A stretch of DNA of 64,000 nt from Marinospirillum alkalitolerans (lineage in GTDB: Bacteria; Pseudomonadota; Gammaproteobacteria; Pseudomonadales; Halomonadaceae). Positions 51,024 through 59,172 of this stretch are shown here, piece after piece. A program made the translations under genes and the position numbers. How positions within the stretch are numbered: position 1 is the stretch's first letter; each line of letters starts with the position of its first letter. Location: the NCBI RefSeq assembly GCF_045055655.1, contig NZ_JBANFI010000005.1, positions 62,001-126,000 on the forward strand, given 5' to 3'. Under the pieces are notes generated by a model that saw nothing but the letters and a program-made list of their open reading frames with translations, had not been told where the DNA came from and did no database searches.

Positions 51024-51509
51024 CTAAGGCTTTTGGGCTCTAAAATGAGCCCAGATCAGACGATAGTGTTCGACGCCCTTGCTGTATTTTTTTGAGCAGT
51101 AGAGCCAGTGTGCCAGCAAGGCACAGCTGAGCCCCATTGCGCCAACAAGGACCATGCTGGTTGTCCCCGCCAGCCAAGCGAAAAGAGTAGCCGCCGCCAG
51201 CAACAGCATATAAGCCCGATTGTGCCAGATTAAAAATCTATGAAAGATGCAGTAGCCGCGGGATAGCAGGAAAGTGCTGGTTGAGAGGATCAAACTCAGT
51301 AGAACCCATGCCGCAAGCTCAAGGTACATCAGCGTCTGCTCTTTCACCCACAGGGCTGCGATATCCGATATCAGCAGCACAGTCATCACCAGGCAGGCTA
51401 GCATCAGCAAAACAGCGCCAAACATAGGCCACATGCCCACGGGGAACATCTGGTAGTCTGGCAGGGTTTTAGGCGCAGAGTGCTGCTTGTTGCTCGTCCT
51501 TCTCGTCAT
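51024..51509 (-). CDS. Hypothetical inner-membrane protein
   Basis: Protein of 161 residues with four predicted membrane helices (about 28-48, 60-82, 98-112 and 116-137) and a basic C-terminus. Family not recognised. Its codon use resembles the core chromosome and its start lies just left of the cassette-like region, so it probably marks the boundary of that region. Confidence 0.65.
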   Translation of the reverse strand: MTRRTSNKQHSAPKTLPDYQMFPVGMWPMFGAVLLMLACLVMTVLLISDIAALWVKEQTLMYLELAAWVLLSLILSTSTFLLSRGYCIFHRFLIWHNRAYMLLLAAATLFAWLAGTTSMVLVGAMGLSCALLAHWLYCSKKYSKGVEHYRLIWAHFRAQKP

Positions 51510-51583
51510 TATTCGTTTGCCACTATCACGATAGCGAGCTGATTCAGGCTCTTGATCACCATGCTGTCACCTTCTTGGCATTG

Positions 51584-51991
51584 TTATAACTCAATGTTTG
51601 TGACCACTGTTTTTCTTAAGTTTCTGAAGCCGGTTCTTTCATACTCAAGAATCCAATTTGTTTCAAGCGTAATGGGTAGCTTATTAGATTGAATATTACC
51701 AAATACGATTTTCGTAACATCTATAGGATTATGAGCCGCAAAGAAATAAATAGAAGCGTCAATGTAGCCAGGAGCCGGATTGATTGGAAATGCGAATTCC
51801 CGCCCCTCAAGTTCCATCGGATTCCGTGGAATACGAACACAGTCTAGGCGGATACATGTATCCACATTTTCAGAATAGTCATCTAAGCTCAATTCAAAAG
51901 GTGCAACACCAACTTCAATGGAAACGCTTCCATCTTTTCCTTGGATCTTGGCTTTTGTAAAAGCAATTTTCTGTAGCGGAAATTCTTTCAT
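51584..51991 (-). CDS. Cassette-like hypothetical protein, possible immunity protein
   Basis: Protein of 135 residues, predicted soluble and beta-rich (PINPAPGYIDASIYFFAAHN and VTKIVFGNIQ). I think related proteins occur among immunity genes but cannot name the family. The base composition is A+T rich. The stop codon lies inside GTTATAACAA, the same sequence found after the Imm22-like gene, which suggests half of an attC-like recombination site. Confidence 0.6.
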   Translation of the reverse strand: MKEFPLQKIAFTKAKIQGKDGSVSIEVGVAPFELSLDDYSENVDTCIRLDCVRIPRNPMELEGREFAFPINPAPGYIDASIYFFAAHNPIDVTKIVFGNIQSNKLPITLETNWILEYERTGFRNLRKTVVTNIEL

Positions 51992-52004
51992 GCTTCACTC
52001 TGAT

Positions 52005-52082
52005 TTATAACGTGGATGTGAATGGGCGTCGTGTAGCGGCGTCCCAGCTGCTGAAGGTAGAGAATGGCACGACTTGTTATAA
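52005..52082 (-). other. Possible attC-like site C
   Basis: On the minus strand TTATAAC (52082-52076) and GTTATAA (52011-52005) are exact complements 78 bases apart. They sit between the stop of the Imm22-like gene and the start of the next gene, 20 bases before its ATG. Spacing, position and polarity fit an integron attC with VCR-like outer boxes. The inner arms pair poorly, so this is only a candidate. Confidence 0.4.
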
Positions 52083-52085
52083 CGA

Positions 52086-52487
52086 CTATACAGAGTATTT
52101 GAATGCGCCGATAAAAACTGGATCATCACACATGCTTCGCTTCACTCTTTTGGGGTCGTATTTGAAATCGAACTGCAAAACCACATATCTAGCTTGCTTG
52201 ATGGTCATTCTTTCCGCAGCTTCAATAATTTCATCTGAATAGGATTCAGAATAGGATAAATCGTCAATGAGTTCTCTTACAGGGCACAACTTGAAGTCAA
52301 AGCAATTACTCTCTTGCTGATCTAGCCGGTAATAACCAACGCCACATAGATCTTGCAAGACATCTAATCCATCAGGATTATCCTTTTCATCATTCAATCC
52401 AAGCCATACTGAGACGACGCCCTGACATTCAAAATTCTGGCCGTAGTAATCATCTTCGTCTTAGCTTGCGTAATCTCTTAGAGCCAT
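52086..52487 (-). pseudogene. Imm22-like immunity protein with in-frame stop
   Basis: A frame from ATG 52487 (GGGGA upstream) is broken after eight codons by TAA at 52463-52461 and then stays open to 52086. Downstream of the stop the product reads DEDDYYGQNF, GVVSVWLGLNDE, LDVLQDLCGVGYYRLD and ends RYVVLQFDFKYDP...PVFIGAFKYS, resembling Imm22-family immunity proteins. The only later start is TTG 52397, inside the conserved WLG motif, so a full product cannot be made without read-through. Either the stop is a mutation or the true start codon was lost. Confidence 0.6.
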
Positions 52488-52555
52488 GCGATGTCCCCAT
52501 GAGTTATAGCTCCGCGCTCCACGGAAAATTTGTCCGTTGCTGCTGCTTGCTAGTG

Positions 52556-53125
52556 CTATTCCGCTGCATAAGTCTTGATGATATTACCATAGTAAATATA
52601 CTTATCCATGGTTTGATCTGCATAGGCATCAGAGTTATTTACGTGCCCGTAATCTCCAACTTTGGCGAGATTATTACCGTTCTTGAAGGATATTGATACC
52701 CCATGTTCAACCTCCCAGTCACATCTCCCAGTGAATTGACAGAAAAATTCTTCAGTTATCTGGCTTTTACTAATCGATAAAGATGATAGATGTACGAATT
52801 CCCATATATGATCTTCATTTTCTTGAGCAGGCATATCCTCAAGGTATTCTTCTCCAACATCTAAGACAAGGTCTTTGTAGTATGCATATAGGTGTTTCTT
52901 TAGGTTCTCTCTGTCGCTTTGCCCCAGATTTAGGGTGTTTCTTAGCGTTGTCTCAATTTCGGATTGGTATTCTTCCAATTCTTGATCATTGAAATCAAGT
53001 CTTATCTTGAGCTTTGAGTTATTCAGAAAAGAGATTGCTAACTCAGAGGACAGCCAATCATACCAATCTTCGTTGTATTCACTTTTCTCTTTAGTAAAAT
53101 CTATATTTGCGATTTCTAATTTCAT
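52556..53125 (-). CDS. DUF6985-like immunity-type protein
   Basis: Acidic protein of 189 residues. The C-terminal part has CDWEVEHGVSISFKNG followed by AKVGDYGHVNN, the pattern I associate with DUF6985-type immunity proteins; the N-terminal half is helical and charged. It is strongly A+T rich. It begins about 16 bases after the cleavage box of the attC site at 53141-53247, the usual place for a cassette gene start. The downstream gap (52488-52555) holds only an imperfect hairpin. Confidence 0.65.
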   Translation of the reverse strand: MKLEIANIDFTKEKSEYNEDWYDWLSSELAISFLNNSKLKIRLDFNDQELEEYQSEIETTLRNTLNLGQSDRENLKKHLYAYYKDLVLDVGEEYLEDMPAQENEDHIWEFVHLSSLSISKSQITEEFFCQFTGRCDWEVEHGVSISFKNGNNLAKVGDYGHVNNSDAYADQTMDKYIYYGNIIKTYAAE

Positions 53126-53140
53126 GTGATTTCTCAGGGA

Positions 53141-53247
53141 GCACTAACCGCCCGGCTATGGTACCGGAGTGCGGTTGGAATTTTTTGTGGTACCTACCAC
53201 AAAAAAGGCCGACGGAACGTAGGTCGCCCATGAGCCGTTTATTAGGC
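53141..53247 (-). other. Integron-type attC recombination site
   Basis: On the minus strand GCCTAAT (53247-53241) comes just after the stop of the upstream gene and GTTAGTGC (53148-53141) just before the next gene. Inside, CGGCTCATGG pairs with CCATAGCCG leaving one extra base on the 5' arm, the extrahelical base typical of L''. The arms continue as an imperfect palindrome to a 12-bp perfect stem TTTTTTGTGGTA/TACCACAAAAAA at the tip. Total 107 bases, within the attC range. The GTT cleavage triplet and polarity agree with gene direction. Confidence 0.65.
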
Positions 53248-53254
53248 GATTGAC

Positions 53255-53761
53255 TCATAGTCCCCTGTGCTTATAAATAGCTTCGATAGCTTTTCCCAGA
53301 GAGTCTGTTATCTTATTCTGGAGCTGTATATCAAGATTTTTTCCATTAATGTTCTCATGCACATAGCGCCATTCAATGAATCCATTGTCTCCAAGCTCTG
53401 TAAGTAATTCACAATATTGCTCTTTTGAAATGTCAGATGAAAAAAGAGTATTATAACTCTCAACAACTTTATCTTGGATGATTGGGTCTATCTTCGAGAA
53501 GATACTCGAATATTTATGGTCATCGATTTTAATTTCCTTGTTGAGCACGTCTTGGCGAGAATAGACATCATCATGCTGAATCAGGACAAGACACTTCAGT
53601 AAAATCTCGATGCAAAACGTTGAGCAAAGCACGGCTGGAGCGGAATAATTGGCGCTTTGCTTTCCGGAAAATATATTTTCATATAATAAAGCTGCTCCTT
53701 CAGAATAGAAACGAGCATTATTGAACATCTTCCGATGCATTGGCACTTGAGGGTCACTCAT
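53255..53761 (-). CDS. Cassette-like protein, possible HEPN domain
   Basis: About 168 residues, helical. The segment APAVLCSTFCIEILLKCLVL, with an H-containing loop after it (DDHKYSSIFSKI), recalls HEPN-type proteins annotated in gene cassettes; the usual catalytic Rx4-6H is not clear, so RNase activity cannot be claimed. ATG 53761 is preferred; ATG 53788 overlaps GTTAGGC (53786-53780), the canonical cassette cleavage box, which should lie before the gene. A+T rich. Its stop is followed eight bases later by the attC site. Confidence 0.6.
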   Translation of the reverse strand: MSDPQVPMHRKMFNNARFYSEGAALLYENIFSGKQSANYSAPAVLCSTFCIEILLKCLVLIQHDDVYSRQDVLNKEIKIDDHKYSSIFSKIDPIIQDKVVESYNTLFSSDISKEQYCELLTELGDNGFIEWRYVHENINGKNLDIQLQNKITDSLGKAIEAIYKHRGL

Positions 53762-53786
53762 AATAGAAATCCATTGGTTGCCTAAC

Positions 53787-54394
53787 ATTTTGATCGCAGG
53801 CAGGCATAATAACCCTATTGCCTCTGCATCTCTCAGCGCCTGAATTTGCCATCCATCCGCTTAAAAAGCAAATTCCAATATAAGTAGGCCGGCCTTCTGC
53901 TGTGCGCCAGCGGCCAGTCTAGCGGCGGCCAAGTCACTCTGCATCTAGATCGCTCAGCCTTATCGATGGCAAGCAATCTCAAGCGACAGCACGGTCATGC
54001 CAAGAGTGAGCCCAGCTTAGCGAAGTGTCGAGCACACCGGATGGGAGCAAATTGATCCTGTGCAGGTCACAGGCTTTCAGATGTACTGGTCGTGCAGGTC
54101 TCTATCCTCCGTTACGCCTAGAAAAAGCCCACCTGTGGTGGAGCAGTTGAGAACCCAGAATTTAGTCGCAAGCCACGATCCATGCCCCCGTGGCCGACCT
54201 GAGATCACCATAAAGGGACCCAGACTTTTGGGGCAGCCAAGGAGATGGGGTGGTTGTGGCGATGATAACCACAGCTGAATACTTGCGTGTGGGGGAGCGG
54301 GTCACTTTTACGCAGAGCGCGGGAAGGCTGGCTAGGTGCAGGGGAGTGGTCGTAAAGTGCTGCCAGCGACAAGAAAACTTGCGCCAGCAAAAAG
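53787..54394. other. Non-coding stretch between cassettes and tRNA-Val
   Basis: About 600 bases with no credible gene; open frames here are short and unlike known proteins. It starts next to the canonical box GTTAGGC (minus strand, 53786-53780), which could be the edge of an attI or of a previous attC. No integrase remnant was recognised. At 54136-54160 the minus strand reads GGGTTC-TCAACT-GCTCCACCA, loosely like a tmRNA 3' end. It is probably decayed mobile DNA beside a tRNA. Confidence 0.4.
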
Positions 54395-54442
54395 ACAAAA
54401 ACAAAAACGGCCACTCGATCAATGATCTCAGTAGCCGTTTTT
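54395..54442 (-). terminator. Terminator after tRNA-Val
   Basis: Imperfect stem AACGGCTACT/AGTGGCCGTT on the minus strand followed by T-rich sequence (GTTTTTGTTTTTG), about 12 bases after the tRNA. Confidence 0.75.
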
Positions 54443-54453
54443 GTTAAGGAATT

Positions 54454-54530
<77 letters not shown>

Positions 54531-54748
54531 AAGGGGTATTGCTTTCAACAGCTGCGCATTATAGAGACTTGATTTTTAAAAGCAAGCTTTTTGTCAGACT
54601 TTTTTGAGGCGGCTGACTGAGGCTGAGTTAGAGGTGTCAGCGAGCTGGACGTCTCAGATTGCAAGGCGATGGCTTTTTGTGTTCATCAAGCGGCTGGAGT
54701 AAAGTGATCGCTTGAGTCAGGTCTGAGTCAGAAAGCAAGGAGAGGATC

Positions 54749-56077
54749 ATGCGGTATGCAGGAATCAAGCGCGGCTTGCTGGTAGGGTTGAGCCTGGGTT
54801 GGGCGCTCAGCGTGGCGGCGGTGCCTTTAAGTGCTGAAGACAGTGATCCAGCGCGATGGGGATGGATGCAGGGATCACCGCCACCACCTGAAAAGCGTAT
54901 TTCTTTTGCCGATGGCAGTTATTTTCAGTTCCCGCAAATGCGCTGGAGTGTGGCGCATTTTCGTCAGTTGATGCCGACGGTGCAGGTCGCGCGTGGCACA
55001 GGTCCGATACAGCCTCTGGCCTCGCATTCTTGTGCGGCATTAGATGCGCTGACCTTTGTGCCTTGGGGGCAGAGCGAACCGATGACCTGGGCTGAATCCA
55101 TGCGCGCCAACTATACCGATGGCATCGCTGTTTTGCATCGTGGGCGGTTGATTGATGAGCGCTATTTCGGCGCCCTGACCGCAGAGGGGCAGCATGCGGC
55201 TATGTCGGTCACCAAAAGCTTTATGGGGCTTTTGGGCGCCTTGCTGATTGAGGAGGGTCTGCTCGATGCAGAGCGGCAGGTGGTGGAGTATGTTCCTGAG
55301 CTGGGCGCTTCGGCTTTTGGTTCGGCCACCATCGCGCAACTCTTGGATATGACTACGGGGATTCGCTTTAGTGAAGACTATGCCGATCCCAATGCGGAGG
55401 TGTGGGCGCATGCGGCGGCAGGCAATCCGCTGCCCAAACCCGCTGACTATGTTGGTCCGCGCTCTTATTTTGAGTTTTTGCAGACAGTTCAGCCGGAAGG
55501 AGAACATGGGGCTGCCTTTCATTATCGCACCGCGAATACAGATGCCTTGGGTTGGGTGATGACGCGGGCGACTGGGCAGAATGTGGCTCAGCTGTTATCC
55601 GAGCGCATCTGGCAGCCGCTTGGAGCAGAGCAGGATGCTTATATGACGGTGGATAGCTGGGGGACGCCTTTTGCCGGTGGCGGTTTGAATCTGAGTTTGC
55701 GCGATCTGGCGCGTTTTGGTGAGCTGCTTCGCCAGAATGGCCGGGTTGGTGAGCAACAGGTGATTCCTGCTGCGGTAATCGCGGATCTGCGCACTGGAGG
55801 AGATCAAGCTCAGTTTGCTCAGGCTGGTTATTCGCAGCTAGAGGGGTGGAGTTACCATCAGATGTGGTGGATCACCCATAATGCACACGGTGCGTTTATG
55901 GCGCGCGGTGTGCATGGGCAGGCCTTGTATATCGATCCCACCGCAGAGATGGTGATTGCGCGTTTTGGCAGTCATCCGGTTGCGGCCAATGCGGCGAATG
56001 ATGCCACTTCGCTACCGGCTTATCAGGCACTGGCGACCTTTTTGCTTGAAGGCGGCTGCGCCTTGCCAGAAGGCTAA
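54749..56077 (+). CDS. Secreted serine hydrolase, class C beta-lactamase/NylB-like
   Basis: Protein of 442 residues with a signal peptide (cleavage near VAAVPLSAED). It has the beta-lactamase/transpeptidase-fold motifs: SxxK as SVTK (Ser153, Lys156) in AMSVTKSFMG, a Y-based motif in FHYRTANTDALGW, and VHGQALYIDP near the end in the KTG position. The pattern is closest to 6-aminohexanoate-dimer hydrolase-type esterases rather than true beta-lactamases. AAGGAGAGG precedes the ATG. Its stop overlaps the convergent methyltransferase stop by three bases. Confidence 0.85.
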   Translation: MRYAGIKRGLLVGLSLGWALSVAAVPLSAEDSDPARWGWMQGSPPPPEKRISFADGSYFQFPQMRWSVAHFRQLMPTVQVARGTGPIQPLASHSCAALDALTFVPWGQSEPMTWAESMRANYTDGIAVLHRGRLIDERYFGALTAEGQHAAMSVTKSFMGLLGALLIEEGLLDAERQVVEYVPELGASAFGSATIAQLLDMTTGIRFSEDYADPNAEVWAHAAAGNPLPKPADYVGPRSYFEFLQTVQPEGEHGAAFHYRTANTDALGWVMTRATGQNVAQLLSERIWQPLGAEQDAYMTVDSWGTPFAGGGLNLSLRDLARFGELLRQNGRVGEQQVIPAAVIADLRTGGDQAQFAQAGYSQLEGWSYHQMWWITHNAHGAFMARGVHGQALYIDPTAEMVIARFGSHPVAANAANDATSLPAYQALATFLLEGGCALPEG

Positions 56078-56742
56078 TCAGGGGGCTGCTGAGCAGGACG
56101 CCGCAAAACAATCACATCACGATGGACCTCAAGCAGCTCTAGACCGAAATGGGCGGCTATCCAGGCAAAGCTGGCTTCGCTGAAAAAGCTGATATGGGTG
56201 GGGTCCATCAAATAATGCCAACGCTGAAAAGCGGCTTGATCTCTTGGGCGTTGCGTCATCACGACCAAGAGGCCGTTGGGTTTGAGGCAGCCAAGCAGCT
56301 GCTTGAGCACGGCATAGGGCTGGCTGAGGTGCTCAAAGACTTCTGTGCTGGTGATAAAGTCATACTGCTGCTGAAGCCTGGCGGCTTCTGGATAAAAGTA
56401 GAGATCATAGTTGAGGCAGGTGAGGCCCGCTTCTTCTAGCATCAGGCTGAGTGTTGGCCCAGGGCCGCAGCCAAAATCCAGCCCCTGGGCTGCCGGTGGC
56501 ATCAGACGCAACACAGGTTCTGCTGCGCGGGCCAGAAAACGTCGATAGCCTGGGTCATCGGGGCGATTATCATGCTGCTGATAAATGGCCTGCTCTGCCG
56601 TGGCGTCCCAGTGAAAAGCGGCAGGAACAAACACCAGTTCGCAAGAGCCGCAGCGCCAGTATTCACGCCCCACAAGGGGGCGATGGTTTGCGGTGTGCCA
56701 GAGATCTGCAGCGACACTGGCACACAGAGGGCAGGTGTGCAT
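56074..56742 (-). CDS. Class I SAM-dependent methyltransferase with zinc ribbon
   Basis: Protein of 222 residues. Four cysteines (4, 7, 31, 34) form a zinc ribbon of CxxC type, followed by a Rossmann methyltransferase domain with the SAM motif LDFGCGPGPTLSLM (about 88-101) and TSTEVFEHL. Proteins of this architecture methylate various small molecules or macromolecules; the substrate is unknown. The start abuts the stop of rnb without a gap, so it is translated from the RNase II transcript. Confidence 0.82.
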   Translation of the reverse strand: MHTCPLCASVAADLWHTANHRPLVGREYWRCGSCELVFVPAAFHWDATAEQAIYQQHDNRPDDPGYRRFLARAAEPVLRLMPPAAQGLDFGCGPGPTLSLMLEEAGLTCLNYDLYFYPEAARLQQQYDFITSTEVFEHLSQPYAVLKQLLGCLKPNGLLVVMTQRPRDQAAFQRWHYLMDPTHISFFSEASFAWIAAHFGLELLEVHRDVIVLRRPAQQPPD

Positions 56743-58743
56743 CTATTCGTTGCTGCTGATGAGTCGACCGACCAGCGCGCGCTGATCAACACGGACTTCT
56801 GTTAATTCAATCTGCACTTGGTCTGTCAGGCGGTAGTGGATCTGGTCTTGAATCATCACCCAGCCTTGTTCGCCATCGCAGATTAGTTCATCGCGGTTGG
56901 CATGGATCGTGGAAGCTGGAATAAAGACCGCAGCACCATTATCCACTAGGCGCACCTTCATGCCACCACGATTGATGCTGAAAATCTGCGCGGCAAAACT
57001 CTGGCCGACCTGATCTGCCAAGAAGCGAGCATAGAGCCAGTCTTTCACATCGCGTTCGGCCATACGGTTGATCTTGCGTGCGCTGCTGAGCGCTTCAGCC
57101 AGTTGATCGTCCAGCGGGTGGGGCTGGGTCTGGATCAGCCAAGCCTTGAGGAGACGATGGTTGAGCAGATCGCCATATTTACGAATCGGTGACGTCCAGG
57201 TGGCATAAGCGCTGACGCCGAGGCCAAAATGCGGTGCTGGGGTCAGAGAGAGCAAGGAAAAGCCTTGATACTTGCGCAGGCGTGCATCCAACCAGCCAGA
57301 AGGCAGCGCATCTAGTTGACGGCGCAGATCACAAAAACCGGCCAGGCTAGCGAGATACTCGGCATCAAAGGTTTGACCGGCTTCGGTTTTTAGGCCGTTT
57401 TCTTCAAGCAGCTTTAAAACCTGCTCAGCTTGATCTGCCTCAAAGCCAACATGGGTGTTGAACACACCTTGCCCCAGCTCGCGGCTGAGTAGATCGGCCA
57501 GTGCCAGGTTAGCGAGGAGCATGGCTTCCTCAACCAGACGATGCGCCACGCGCCGCTCTTCGGTCTGAATATCAATAACCTGTCCAGCCTCATCAAGAAC
57601 AAAGCGATAGTCGGGTGTTTCTTTAAAGACCAGTGCATGCGTATGTCGCCATGCCAGACGCTGTTGCGCCAGTTGGGCCAGATGTTGGAGCTGAGCGGCC
57701 TGCTCTTCTGAATCAGGTTGCCAACTCGCCGCCTTGGGCTCATCCAGCCAGTCGGAAACCAGCTGATAGTCGAGCTTGGCTTGTGAGGTGATCCAAGCCG
57801 CACAAAAGTGCGGCGTGTCAGCCAGTTGACCATCGGCGGCCACTTCTAAACGGGCGACCAGTGCTGGACGGCGCACCTTCGGCATCAACGAGCAGAGGTC
57901 GTCGGATAGAGGCTTGGGCAGCATGGTGATGGTGCGTGCAGGCAGATAAAGCGTAAAGGCGCGCGCCTTGGCTTCAATATCGGCGGGGCTGCCTTCAGCC
58001 ACATAGGCCGAGGGATCGGCAATCGCGACCCAGAGGGTCCAGCCGCCGTCAGCGCGTGGGCGGATGCAAAGGGCATCATCCATATCCTTAGTTTGTGCGC
58101 TATCGATGGTCACAAAAGGCAGGTGGGTTAAATCTTCACGCACTAGCTCGGCCGGATCTTCTAGCTGCCAGGCTTGATTGATCTCTGGCTGGTCTTTGGG
58201 TAGCGCATGGCGGGCCAGAATCACCCACCAGGGTGCATAGTGATCCTGATCCTTGGCAATCAGTTCAGTCACTTCAACAAAAAAGCTGTTGTCCTTGGGT
58301 TTCAGTGGATGGCGCTCTAGATGCGCGACGACCCAGTCACCATCTGTCAGGCTGGCCTCATCTAATCCGCTGACTGTTTTACCTTTTAACGGCTGATTGA
58401 GCTGGGGATGATCAGGCACCACGGCCAATTTACCCTGCACGCGTTGGATGCGGCCGATAAAACGAGTCAGGCTGGGTTCGATCAGGGTTTCCGGCTCTGC
58501 GGTCTGCTTCATCTCACCCTTGCGATCTTGCTCTTCATGCAAGGCGGCTTGAATGCGATCACCGTGTAAGACCTTCTTCATATTGGGTGGGCTGATGAAA
58601 TAGCTTTTGCCATCTTCGGCCTCTAAAAAACCAAAACCTTTTTCTGTGCCCTTGACGCGACCTTCGATACGCGGTGTCGCTGCACGGAGTTGGCCTTTGA
58701 GCTGCGCTAAAAGATCGTTATTTTTCAGTAAAGCATTCTGCAT
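56743..58743 (-). CDS. rnb: Exoribonuclease II
   Basis: Processive 3'-5' exoribonuclease that removes single-stranded tails. It has 666 residues, close to the family length (E. coli 644). Domains: N-terminal cold-shock domain with KGFGFLEAEDGKSYF, the RNB catalytic domain with DMDDALCI carrying metal-binding aspartates and SPIRKYGDLLNHRLL, and a C-terminal S1 domain (FIPASTIHANRDEL). ATG 58743 matches the family start. The methyltransferase gene follows directly. Confidence 0.94.
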   Translation of the reverse strand: MQNALLKNNDLLAQLKGQLRAATPRIEGRVKGTEKGFGFLEAEDGKSYFISPPNMKKVLHGDRIQAALHEEQDRKGEMKQTAEPETLIEPSLTRFIGRIQRVQGKLAVVPDHPQLNQPLKGKTVSGLDEASLTDGDWVVAHLERHPLKPKDNSFFVEVTELIAKDQDHYAPWWVILARHALPKDQPEINQAWQLEDPAELVREDLTHLPFVTIDSAQTKDMDDALCIRPRADGGWTLWVAIADPSAYVAEGSPADIEAKARAFTLYLPARTITMLPKPLSDDLCSLMPKVRRPALVARLEVAADGQLADTPHFCAAWITSQAKLDYQLVSDWLDEPKAASWQPDSEEQAAQLQHLAQLAQQRLAWRHTHALVFKETPDYRFVLDEAGQVIDIQTEERRVAHRLVEEAMLLANLALADLLSRELGQGVFNTHVGFEADQAEQVLKLLEENGLKTEAGQTFDAEYLASLAGFCDLRRQLDALPSGWLDARLRKYQGFSLLSLTPAPHFGLGVSAYATWTSPIRKYGDLLNHRLLKAWLIQTQPHPLDDQLAEALSSARKINRMAERDVKDWLYARFLADQVGQSFAAQIFSINRGGMKVRLVDNGAAVFIPASTIHANRDELICDGEQGWVMIQDQIHYRLTDQVQIELTEVRVDQRALVGRLISSNE

Positions 58744-58813
58744 AAAAATCAGCCTATAGATTTAAGAAGGTGCTGCATAAAAAAGGGCCGCGCAACGAGG
58801 GCTAAAGATGGGT

Positions 58814-59032
58814 CTAGTGTGCGCCGGGAAACATGAACTGGCGCAGTTGCATCTCACGCATTTCGCTGGGGCTAGGGCCAACCCAATGACCATACCAAAC
58901 CGGCCCGGTGGCAATTAAAAAGCCCAATACAGCCAGTGTGATACCTGATTTGGGGTGCTTTTCTTTCAGCGTGAGGCCCACAATCACAATTGCAAGCCCA
59001 AGAAAATGCATGAAGAAGATACTGGGGGCCAT
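58814..59032 (-). CDS. Small hypothetical membrane protein
   Basis: Protein of 72 residues with two membrane helices (about 5-21 and 30-48) separated by a short charged loop, and a Met-rich C-terminus. Family not recognised. It lies 70 bases upstream of rnb on the same strand. The frame is short but its composition is clearly that of a small membrane protein. Confidence 0.55.
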   Translation of the reverse strand: MAPSIFFMHFLGLAIVIVGLTLKEKHPKSGITLAVLGFLIATGPVWYGHWVGPSPSEMREMQLRQFMFPGAH

Positions 59033-59172
59033 GCGCTACTCCACTAACAGGGGATGAATAGGGACTAGAGTTTAACCGAAACTGTGATAAGTTTCAGTTC
59101 CTATCCGCCGAGCAGGCGATGATGGCGCGGGAGAGATCCCAGCCTGAAATGATCAATGAAAGGAGAAATCCG

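Noticed and set aside
52488..52555. Third attC between the DUF6985-like and Imm22-like genes
   Set aside because: An imperfect hairpin (ACGGA/TCCGT inside AGC/GCT arms) exists, but neither outer box carries the GTT triplet in the right orientation, so I could not call it a site.
54060..54447. Small frames on both strands near tRNA-Val (54060-54278, 54162-54422, 54250-54447)
   Set aside because: They are mutually overlapping, lack good starts, and one runs through the tRNA terminator; none resembles a known protein.
53787..54450. Search for a decayed integron integrase divergent from the cassettes
   Set aside because: No frame or fragment in either direction resembled tyrosine recombinase motifs; the only supportive sign is the GTTAGGC box at its edge.
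54749..56077. Acquired beta-lactamase resistance gene
   Set aside because: The SxxK and Y motifs place it in the broad serine-hydrolase/NylB-like esterase group; the class C-specific YAN and KTG motifs are not present in standard form.
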